Shown piece by piece: positions 1 through 7,341 of a stretch of DNA of 59,509 bases. The DNA is from Myxococcus guangdongensis (GTDB lineage Bacteria; Myxococcota; Myxococcia; Myxococcales; Myxococcaceae), in NCBI RefSeq assembly GCF_024198255.1, contig NZ_JAJVKW010000026.1:1-59509 (forward strand), written 5' to 3'. The first letter of the stretch is position 1, and each line of letters begins with the position of its first letter. A model generated the notes under the pieces. It saw only the letters and a program-made list of their open reading frames with translations. It was not told the origin of the DNA and searched no databases. A program made the translations under genes and the position numbers.

Positions 1-1770
1 CGAGGAGCGACAGGGAAGGCGACAGGTGTCCGACTCTCCGAAGCGTTTCAACCCACGCTCCTCGCGGTCACGAGGAGCGACGGGGGCGCCTGGAGCGGAG
101 GCGCCCTGGGCGAAGTTTCAACCCACGCTCCTCGCGGTCACGAGGAGCGACGACGGTTGGCGGCGCCAGCTGCGGGAGCCGCGGCGTTTCAACCCACGCT
201 CCTCGCGGTCACGAGGAGCGACCGCGGCATTTCGCCGGTGCGGTGTCGGCGCGCATGTTTCAACCCACGCTCCTCGCGGTCACGAGGAGCGACCGGTCAC
301 CGACCCGTCCGGGTTCGACGTGGTCTCGTTTCAACCCACGCTCCTCGCGGTCACGAGGAGCGACTAAACGAAAGCTCCCAGGACTGCCAGCTCAAACGTT
401 TCAACCCACGCTCCTCGCAGTCACGAGGAGCGACAACGCTCATATGCTTGTTTTGATTGTGCGTTGAAGTTTCAACCCACGCTCCTCGCGGTCACGAGGA
501 GCGACAGGCCATCCTCGCTGGCAGCGTCTTGGAGCACGAGTTTCAACCCACGCTCCTCGCGGTCACGAGGAGCGACGAGCAGGTGGCGCGGATGATTCGC
601 GCCGAGGTGGCGTTTCAACCCACGCTCCTCGCGGTCACGAGGAGCGACCACCACCCACTCCATCCCGTGGAGCTGGGCGGGTTTCAACCCACGCTCCTCG
701 CGGTCACGAGGAGCGACGCCCTCTCGCGGTGGAGGCGACAGGATATGAGGTTTCAACCCACGCTCCTCGCGGTCACGAGGAGCGACCAGGGACAGAATGC
801 CCTCGGTGCGTGGCAGGCCCAGTTTCAACCCACGCTCCTCGCGGTCACGAGGAGCGACACTCCACAGGCCGACGAGCGGGCCACCCGCCTTGTTTCAACC
901 CACGCTCCTCGCGGTCACGAGGAGCGACCTCGACTGGTTGGCCATGATCCGGCGAAGAAGGTGTTTCAACCCACGCTCCTCGCGGTCACGAGGAGCGACT
1001 GGCCGAGGCGCTGCGCACGCACGGGCCCGAAGTTTCAACCCACGCTCCTCGCGGTCACGAGGAGCGACAGAAATTCCCTTGTAGCTACCGGAGTCCTCAC
1101 CATGTTTCAACCCACGCTCCTCGCGGTCACGAGGAGCGACCAATCCGATGCGCGGGGTCATGTGTTGTCCTGTTTCAACCCACGCTCCTCGCGGTCACGA
1201 GGAGCGACGAGGGCGAGCAGAAAGAGCGAAGGGCCAAGGCAAAGTTTCAACCCACGCTCCTCGCGGTCACGAGGAGCGACGCGGGTTCCGCAACGCCATG
1301 ATGTACCGGGCCTGTTTCAACCCACGTTCCTCGCGGTCACGAGGAGCGACGCTGCGGCGACACACGGCCCCTGGCAGTGGCACGGTTTCAACCCACGCTC
1401 CTCGCGGTCACGAGGAGCGACTCGACAGGTTCAACCCCGTGCCGTCACACCCGTGTTTCAACCCACGCTCCTCGCGGTCACGAGGAGCGCCCCCCCTGCT
1501 CGAGCGCCTCGTCGGCGTACTGGTGTTTCAACCCACGCTCCTCGCGGTCACGAGGAGCGACCGCCTCGCGCACGGGCGCGCCGAGGTTGTATGTGTTTCA
1601 ACCCACGCTCCTCGCGGTCACGAGGAGCGACCACACCCCAAGGTGGAGACAGCCGCTGATGAAGTTTCAACCCACGCTCCTCGCGGTCACGAGGAGCGAC
1701 CACATTGAATCTGGATTTCAATGATGAGGACGTGTTTCAACCCACGCTCCTCGCGGTCACGAGGAGCGAC
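1..1770 (-). CRISPR. Type I-C CRISPR array, 25 full repeats plus one partial, open at left edge
   Basis: The 37-bp repeat reads, on the minus strand, GTCGCTCCTCG at its 5' end and GTGGGTTGAAAC at its 3' end, the usual type I-C form. Full repeats begin (plus coordinates) at 45, 115, 186, 257, 328, 398, 469, 540, 612, 681, 750, 822, 892, 963, 1032, 1104, 1172, 1244, 1314, 1385, 1455, 1525, 1595, 1664 and 1734. The last 11 bases of another repeat occupy 1-11, so the array continues outside the window. Spacers are about 32-35 bp. Within each repeat a 9-bp stem (CGCTCCTCG/CGAGGAGCG) closes a 6-nt loop. In type I-C systems Cas5c cleaves at the base of this stem and leaves an 11-nt 5' tag ending in TTGAAAC. 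The cas operon and leader lie at the 1771 side, so transcription and spacer acquisition are expected from there. Three repeats carry one substitution each (398, 1314 and 1455 copies). Confidence 0.98.
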
Positions 1771-1973
1771 TCTGCCCTGCCAAGCTACCATGATTGCTGG
1801 GGAATCCGGCCGGCTCGCGCGAACCTGGGTCCACAGGCCTGTCCATCCAGTCCGGGTCCCCGGTCGCCCTCGCGTAACTCCCTACGGCTATTGGAGATTT
1901 CAAAGAGCGCGAACCTCCGACGGCGCGCGCACTGGGACAGGTTCGCGCGCCCCAGTCAGAGCAGGCAAGCCGC
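1771..1973 (-). promoter_or_regulatory. CRISPR leader between cas2 and the array
   Basis: This 203-bp non-coding stretch separates the cas2 stop from the first repeat and is the expected leader, carrying the array promoter and the spacer integration site. It is not AT-rich as many leaders are. The decamer GCGCGAACCT occurs at 1817-1826 and 1907-1916 and inverted at 1939-1948; the last two form a perfect 10-bp inverted repeat. A perfect palindrome ACAGGCCTGT lies at 1833-1842. The leader role is inferred from position and repeat orientation. Confidence 0.75.
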
Positions 1974-2273
1974 TCACAGGATGAGCGGTCCCTCGACATC
2001 CAATGGAACCCGCGTGCCATGGTGCTCCGTCTTCCGAGCGACGTCCTCGCTCAAGAAGTAGAACCGCAGACTGTCGCTCTCCGCATCCAGCTCCGAGAGC
2101 AACCGTGCACGCAGCACGACCCAGTCCTTCGGCTCCAGCACACACTCGAACACCGAGTACTGGACGCGGACCCCATGGTCCTTGCACATCCGCGCAATCC
2201 GTCGGAGCCGCTTGGGTCCCGTCGGGTCACTCACCTGGACGTCGTAGCAGACGAGCACGGTGACTTTCCGCAT
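1974..2273 (-). CDS. cas2: CRISPR-associated endoribonuclease/adaptation protein Cas2
   Basis: This 99-residue protein has the normal Cas2 length. It opens with the ferredoxin-like beta strand MRKVTVLVCYDV, in which the Asp after Tyr is the conserved metal-site residue. The second strand region (RVQYSVFECVL) and later LRFYFLSED also fit the family. Cas2 dimers bridge two Cas1 dimers and form the integrase that inserts new spacers at the leader end. The ATG overlaps the cas1 stop in an ATGA, so the two are translationally coupled. It is the last gene of the cas operon and lies directly before the leader. Confidence 0.97.
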   Translation of the reverse strand: MRKVTVLVCYDVQVSDPTGPKRLRRIARMCKDHGVRVQYSVFECVLEPKDWVVLRARLLSELDAESDSLRFYFLSEDVARKTEHHGTRVPLDVEGPLIL

Positions 2274-3301
2274 CAGCGCACCGCGAACGGAGGATACCCG
2301 TCCAGTTCCCCTCGAAGGGTCCTCGCCAGCAACAACGCCTGCAGGTGCGGCACCAGCCCCCAGCTCGTCTGCTGCCCCAGGAAGACGTGCTGCACCTCCA
2401 CCTGCTTCGCCGCCTGATACGCCACGAGGAACGCCTTGCGCGCCTCATCCCGCAGCATGACCGCTCCCGCGGCCTCCTCCTTGAAATCCTCTGGCTTGAG
2501 CTGCCCGCGATTCACCAGCGAGAACACCAGCCGGTCCACCACAGGCGCACGGAGTTCCTCCATCAAGTCCAACGCCAGTGACAGCCGCCCCGGTCGGTCC
2601 TCGTGCAGGAACCCCACCGCAGGGTCCAGCCCCACTCCCGCCAACGCCCCCGCGCAGTCCTGCGCCAACAACGCATAACCAAACGACAACAGCGCGTTCA
2701 GCGGGTCCCTCGGAGGCCGGCGATTGCGCCCATCGAACCCGAACCGCCGTGCCCCTCCCTTCAGCAAGCCCGGGAACGCCTCGAAGTAGTCCCGGGCCGC
2801 GATGCCCTCCAGCCCACGCACCTGCTCCAGCTCCTCCGCCCGCCCCACCGCGCGCAGGTGCTCGGCGAGCCTCCTCGCCGCATCCTCCAACGACGGCACC
2901 TGCTCCGCCGCCGCGTCCCGCTTCGCATGCAGGACGAACTGCCGCGCGTTGCTCACCTTCCCCACCACCATCGCCCGAGCGATGGCCAGCGTCCTCCCCC
3001 CATCATCCGCCGCGCGGTACTGCTCGCGGCGCAGCAGCACATTGCCCCCGGGCAGCCCCTCGACGCGCGCAAGGAATCGCCCCGTCACCCCGAAGAAGGA
3101 CACGTGGATGCCCGCCTCGACACAGCTCTCCAGGAGCTCCGGTGTCATCCAGGCCCGCGTCAGACACACCACCGAGCGCAGATGCCGCAGCGGCACCTCC
3201 GCCTTCTTCTCGTCCTTGACTGTCACCACCACCCGCTCCCCCTCCTTGTTCAGGCGGGTGCCCTCCACGGTGATGAACAGCGTATTGAGCGCGGTGGTCA
3301 C
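2273..3301 (-). CDS. cas1: CRISPR-associated integrase Cas1 (type I-C)
   Basis: Cas1 is the metal-dependent integrase subunit that joins protospacers to the leader-proximal repeat. The protein has 342 residues if it starts at the GTG at 3301. I chose that start because the GTG overlaps the cas4 stop as GTGA, and the protein then begins VTTALNTLFITVEG, the usual N-terminal beta strand. Longer in-frame starts would run far into cas4. The C-terminal alpha-helical catalytic domain is clear: RGLEGIAARDYFEAF holds the conserved Glu, and GFLHEDRPGRLSLALDLMEE holds the His and Asp ligands. It overlaps cas2 downstream by ATGA. Confidence 0.97.
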   Translation of the reverse strand: MTTALNTLFITVEGTRLNKEGERVVVTVKDEKKAEVPLRHLRSVVCLTRAWMTPELLESCVEAGIHVSFFGVTGRFLARVEGLPGGNVLLRREQYRAADDGGRTLAIARAMVVGKVSNARQFVLHAKRDAAAEQVPSLEDAARRLAEHLRAVGRAEELEQVRGLEGIAARDYFEAFPGLLKGGARRFGFDGRNRRPPRDPLNALLSFGYALLAQDCAGALAGVGLDPAVGFLHEDRPGRLSLALDLMEELRAPVVDRLVFSLVNRGQLKPEDFKEEAAGAVMLRDEARKAFLVAYQAAKQVEVQHVFLGQQTSWGLVPHLQALLLARTLRGELDGYPPFAVR

Positions 3302-3957
3302 GACACGGTCTCCGGGTCCACGAGTTCCACCATCCGCCGCAGATGGTCGGAGGCACGCCGCTGTCCCGCCGTGACGTGCGGCATGCACAGCGGCTCCAGC
3401 GAACACGACTCACACTTCGGAGCCCTCGCCACCACCGGCACGTGCCCCCGGGCCAGCAGCTCATGCATCCGAGCCACCGCCTCTTCCGTCCGGGCCCGCA
3501 GCCGCGCGTCCAACATCACCACCTGCCGCCGATGCTGCGCGACATGGAACAGCGCGCCCTCGGGAACGGCGACCCCGTGCATCTCCTCCAGGCACAGCGC
3601 CTGGGCACAGAGCTGCACGGAGTCCGCCTCGAGTGACTTGCGCTTCGCCCGCTTCACCTCCACGGGATACGGCCGCCACCCGGTGGGGCTCGTGGCATCC
3701 GGGTGGTACTCCACCAGGTCCGCGCGCCCCACCAATCGCAGCCGCTCACAACCCAACCGCACCGCGCGCTCTACACGGCGCCCAGGCCGAGCATCATGCC
3801 CCGGGAGGTCCACCCGCTCATGGAGCAGCCGCCCCGTGGCCGTGCGGACATCCTCCCGCCAGAGCTGCTCCACGTGGATGAGCGCCGCCTGCCGCTCGCA
3901 GAACAACAGGTGCTGCAAGGCGGACAGCGCCACCCACGTCTCGCTAGCGGAGGTCAT
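3298..3957 (-). CDS. cas4: CRISPR-associated exonuclease Cas4
   Basis: This is a 219-residue RecB-like nuclease with an iron-sulfur cluster. Visible marks are the N-terminal Cys in LLFCERQAALIH, the RecB-type acidic and lysine motifs in LVGRADLVEY and YPVEVKRAKR, and the C-terminal cluster cysteines in CESCSLEPLC. In type I-C systems Cas4 works with Cas1-Cas2 to trim prespacers and set PAM-dependent orientation. The start ATG overlaps the cas7c stop (ATGA) and the stop overlaps the cas1 GTG (GTGA), placing it in the middle of a tightly coupled adaptation module. Confidence 0.96.
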   Translation of the reverse strand: MTSASETWVALSALQHLLFCERQAALIHVEQLWREDVRTATGRLLHERVDLPGHDARPGRRVERAVRLGCERLRLVGRADLVEYHPDATSPTGWRPYPVEVKRAKRKSLEADSVQLCAQALCLEEMHGVAVPEGALFHVAQHRRQVVMLDARLRARTEEAVARMHELLARGHVPVVARAPKCESCSLEPLCMPHVTAGQRRASDHLRRMVELVDPETVS

Positions 3958-4868
3958 CCCGCCAGTTCCATCACCTCGACCCCCTTGGGCATCCCCACCG
4001 TGTCCACCTTCACCGTGTAGTCCTTGAAGGAGCGCACCGGTTTCTCCGTCTGTACGCGGTCCACATGCACCCGGTCGAACAGCACGTGCGCGGGCGCATT
4101 GCCCAGCTCGGACCCGTGCTTGAAGACGACCACCTTGCGCATGGACATCAATCCACGCGCCGCACTGCGGTCCAGCTCGAACATGTTCATGAAGGCCTTG
4201 AACAACAGGTCCAGGTCACCCGAGCTGAAGCCCGTCTGCTTCGCCAGATACGGCGAGACGAAGCCATGCGCGCGGTAGAGCCCATACGGCACCGTGTTCT
4301 TCCGCCCCATCGTGCGGTTGTCACCGCCCTGCTTCTCCGCATCGGACTCCTTGGTCACAGCCATGCGGGTGATCGAGTGCTCCAGTGAGACGATGGGAGA
4401 CACCGAACGGGCGAACGTGAGCTGCACGGGTCCACGCACCTGCCCCGCGTTCGCGCCTGTGGACATCACGGCACCAAAGGCGCGCACATCGAAGAACGTA
4501 CTGCACATCCACTTGCGGCCCTCCTCGACCTCCGAGCCCTGAGCCTCTCCTGGCTCCTTGCGCTTCTTACCGTCCTTCTCGCTCTTCGGCTTCTCGTTCA
4601 GGTCGATGCCCAGCCCCTTGTAAGCATCGCCGATGGACACATTCAGGATGGCCTTCTCCTTCACGAAGATGTCGAACCCGGGCTTCTTGTCCTGGGTAAA
4701 CAAGATGAAGTTACGTACCTTGCGCTTGAGACTCACGTCAGTGACCAAACCCTCGCCCGTCTCCGGGTCGATTCGCGGCAGGTTGCCCGCATCGGGATCT
4801 CCATTGGGGTTCCCATCCTGGACGTCGAACAGCAAGACGAAGTCGTGGCGATTCTTCAGCTCGGACAT
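3954..4868 (-). CDS. cas7: Cascade backbone protein Cas7c (Csd2)
   Basis: This 304-residue protein forms the helical backbone that coats the crRNA spacer in the type I-C effector complex. The N-terminus (RHDFVLLFDVQDGNPNGDPD) is the typical Cas7/Csd2 first strand and loop, and the later segment FFDVRAFGAVMSTG is also characteristic. A Lys/Glu-rich insertion (about residues 90-115, with EKPKSEKDGKKRKEPGEAQG) looks like a disordered loop. It follows cas8c after 41 bp, the largest gap inside the cas gene series, and overlaps cas4 by ATGA. Confidence 0.96.
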   Translation of the reverse strand: MSELKNRHDFVLLFDVQDGNPNGDPDAGNLPRIDPETGEGLVTDVSLKRKVRNFILFTQDKKPGFDIFVKEKAILNVSIGDAYKGLGIDLNEKPKSEKDGKKRKEPGEAQGSEVEEGRKWMCSTFFDVRAFGAVMSTGANAGQVRGPVQLTFARSVSPIVSLEHSITRMAVTKESDAEKQGGDNRTMGRKNTVPYGLYRAHGFVSPYLAKQTGFSSGDLDLLFKAFMNMFELDRSAARGLMSMRKVVVFKHGSELGNAPAHVLFDRVHVDRVQTEKPVRSFKDYTVKVDTVGMPKGVEVMELAG

Positions 4869-4909
4869 GGCGTTCTCTTTCTCGTGTGGAAAACGTGGGA
4901 ATGGTGGCG

Positions 4910-6673
4910 TCAGTCGTCGGACTCGTCAGAGCCGGCATCCGGAGTGCCGCCCCCGTCGCCCTTGCGCTTCGCGAAGAGCGCTTCTCGCTGGTGGTAGTAG
5001 CCCACCGCGAAGAGTCCCTGATCTTCGAGAGAAAGCAGTCGGGGGTAGTGCTTCCCGTCGAGCAGTCCCATCACCTCGGTCTTCGTCTTCTCCAGCCAGT
5101 TGGCGGAGCCCCTCCTGTCCCTCTCAGCCTTATGGAGGTGGTTCATCGACAGCTGCATGAGCCGAGGGAAGACGGTGGCAGGGTTTCGCGAAGCAGCACC
5201 GAAGTAGCGGTCTCGAATGGTGGCGTTGAGGTCTTTCAACGCAACACTCTGCATACGCTCCAGCACGGCAAAGAGACGGCCCAGGACATAGGGTACAGCT
5301 CGATTGGTGGGTTCCAATGACACGGAGACCTCCAGGGGTGCAGGTCCACTGCGGGAATGTCGGATGAGGGTGGCCTTGATGAGCGCGACACGGAGGCGGA
5401 GCTGCTCGCGCTCGAACTTGTCGTCTGCGGGCGGCAACCTCAACCGGTCCAGCGCCGCAGAGAGGAGCAGTCGTGGGAATGCATGCCCTCGAATGGCGGC
5501 GCTCATCATCCGCGCCGCGACGTTCGAAGGCAGCCCCCGACCAGAAGGCGTCTCCACGGACTTGAGGAGCCGCCAGATGGGAGTGGGCTTGAGCCCCGTA
5601 TCCTCGCCCAGACTCAGGTCCGCGAAGTAGCGACGAAGGTTCTGCTTCACGTCGCCGATGCTCGCCTGGAACCAATCACGCACGGCGACACGCCCCGCGT
5701 TACCGGCGAGTGTGACGGCATAGAAGCGCTTCGTGTCGAACTCCCCGCGCTCCAATCCTTTGAGTGGAGACTCAACAAGCTTGCGCAAACGCTCTTCGGT
5801 CGGGTCCACCACATCCTGTAACTCCCGCTCCTGCGCCGCCGTGCTGTTCGACCAGAACAGCATCACCGAGTCCTCTCCGAGCTCAACCCCCTGCCGGAAG
5901 CGGCGTTCGTCCGACCTGCGCAGCAGGTCGTTGAGCGCGAGCACATACCCGAGCGCGGCATGCTGCGAGACGGGAGCATTGTCGCCCTGCACCAATCCAT
6001 GTGACTCGAAGGCCTTCGCGTTGAATGACACCAACGCCGCTCCAGAGCTCTGTGCGGCAGGGACGTTCTTCAGCTTGGGATGGGTCTCTGCCAGCACCCC
6101 AATCTTCCCGGTCACCAGGCACAGCCCCCTTCGCCCAATCGCTACAGCCTGCGCATTCCGCTGTGCCCACCACGCCTCGACTCCGGGCAACTCATGTACA
6201 GGGCGCGTTGAGTCCCCCACGACGAATGCGAGCATCTCCGAGCCGGTCCAATCCTCCCCCGGGTTTCGATCCGCAAGCGCCTCTGCGCGCGCAGCTTCGC
6301 TGTCGAGGAATTTCGCCACGGCCCGAAGCTCAGGCACCTCCGTCTCCGCCACCGCTTCTTTCACCAACTTCACGAACGCCGCGAGTCGCGCGACACCCTT
6401 GTTCGCCTTCCCCTCGCGAGCCTCCGGGTCATGCCCCAGCACGTACTTGGTGTTGTCCGCCAGGAACCCGGCGGAGACATTCACCGAGCGCGCGGGGAGC
6501 CTAGGAATTCGTCGAGAGATGCCCCGTCCATTCTCGTCCTGCGTGTACTCCAACCCTTTGAACTTCCCCTTCACATCCAGGCGGATGAGGAAATCCACGG
6601 GCTTCGACTCGTAGAGCGGATCGTCAATCAATCCTCGCGCCCGCGCGAAATCGTTGAGTGCTGTGAGCATCAT
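4910..6673 (-). CDS. cas8c: Cascade large subunit Cas8c (Csd1)
   Basis: This 587-residue protein is the type I-C large subunit, which recognises the PAM and recruits Cas3. The assignment rests on length, the position between cas5c and cas7c, and Csd1-like segments such as MMLTALNDFARARGLIDDPL at the start and LVTGKIGVLAETHPKLKNVP in the middle. In type I-C systems an internal start within cas8c produces the small subunit Cas11c; a C-terminal internal start here is likely, but I cannot fix its position. The start ATG sits in the stop of cas5c (ATGATGA region), so the pair is coupled. Confidence 0.94.
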   Translation of the reverse strand: MMLTALNDFARARGLIDDPLYESKPVDFLIRLDVKGKFKGLEYTQDENGRGISRRIPRLPARSVNVSAGFLADNTKYVLGHDPEAREGKANKGVARLAAFVKLVKEAVAETEVPELRAVAKFLDSEAARAEALADRNPGEDWTGSEMLAFVVGDSTRPVHELPGVEAWWAQRNAQAVAIGRRGLCLVTGKIGVLAETHPKLKNVPAAQSSGAALVSFNAKAFESHGLVQGDNAPVSQHAALGYVLALNDLLRRSDERRFRQGVELGEDSVMLFWSNSTAAQERELQDVVDPTEERLRKLVESPLKGLERGEFDTKRFYAVTLAGNAGRVAVRDWFQASIGDVKQNLRRYFADLSLGEDTGLKPTPIWRLLKSVETPSGRGLPSNVAARMMSAAIRGHAFPRLLLSAALDRLRLPPADDKFEREQLRLRVALIKATLIRHSRSGPAPLEVSVSLEPTNRAVPYVLGRLFAVLERMQSVALKDLNATIRDRYFGAASRNPATVFPRLMQLSMNHLHKAERDRRGSANWLEKTKTEVMGLLDGKHYPRLLSLEDQGLFAVGYYHQREALFAKRKGDGGGTPDAGSDESDD

Positions 6674-7320
6674 GGCCGGCCTCCGTTCTGCTTGAGCACT
6701 TCGTCCCAGCCCGGCACGTGGAGCACGCCCCGGTCCAGGTACGCCTCGAAGAACAGCGGGCGCGTCGATTCACCGAACTCGAAGTCGTAGAACACGAGCC
6801 CCAACGGTCTGCGCTCGACCTCCAGGTCCACGGGCCGGATGTCCTCCCCCATCGGCTCCACACGCGCGGCGAACTCGCGGCAGCCAAGGTACGGCGCATG
6901 GAAGAACTGTCCCTTCTCCAGTCGCCGCTCGAACATCTCCTCGAACTTGCGGACGTTGTCCTCGGGGCCCGCCTTGCCCGGCACGAGCGAGAACGACGCG
7001 GTGATGGCATAGTCCACGTCACGCAGCGCCACTGTGTTGCGCTGCGCGCGGTCCTCATCCGCCACATAGTCGAGTTTCCCCACCACCGCGCGACTGTTCA
7101 CCTCGTTGCGACGGAAGCTCGTCCACCGCACGGGAGCAAGGACAGCAATCTCGTGGACCTGCCAGCGGATGGCCGGCTTCCACAAGATGGCCTCCAGCAC
7201 GCCTCGAGCCGCCGAAGGCGTCATCACTTCGTAGCTCATCCGCTCGGCCTTCATCTCCGGACGTGTGAAGCAGGCCAGGGGACCTCCGGCCCGCACGCGA
7301 AACCGCTTGCTCGTCTTCAT
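6670..7320 (-). CDS. cas5: pre-crRNA processing endonuclease and Cascade subunit Cas5c (Cas5d)
   Basis: In type I-C, which lacks Cas6, Cas5c cleaves the pre-crRNA at the base of the repeat hairpin and then stays on the 5' tag. The protein has 216 residues from the ATG at 7320. That start follows a near-perfect ribosome binding site (AAGGAGGT, reverse complement of 7324-7331); a GTG two codons upstream would lie inside it. Family features include the strand FRVRAGGPLACFTRPEMKAE and the Gly-rich segment RRLEKGQFFHAPYLGCREF near residue 130. It lies 21 bp downstream of cas3 and overlaps cas8c. Confidence 0.95.
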   Translation of the reverse strand: MKTSKRFRVRAGGPLACFTRPEMKAERMSYEVMTPSAARGVLEAILWKPAIRWQVHEIAVLAPVRWTSFRRNEVNSRAVVGKLDYVADEDRAQRNTVALRDVDYAITASFSLVPGKAGPEDNVRKFEEMFERRLEKGQFFHAPYLGCREFAARVEPMGEDIRPVDLEVERRPLGLVFYDFEFGESTRPLFFEAYLDRGVLHVPGWDEVLKQNGGRP

Positions 7321-7341
7321 CGACACCTCCTTGGAAGTGCT

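Noticed and set aside
1422..1454. Spacer containing GGTTCAACCCC, partly like the repeat start
   Set aside because: The match is short, and the flanking repeats are intact and correctly spaced; it is a normal spacer.
457..1659. Long open frames across the CRISPR array on both strands
   Set aside because: They translate the repeat (QPTLLAVTRSD-type units) and arise only because the repeat and spacers lack stops; they are not genes.
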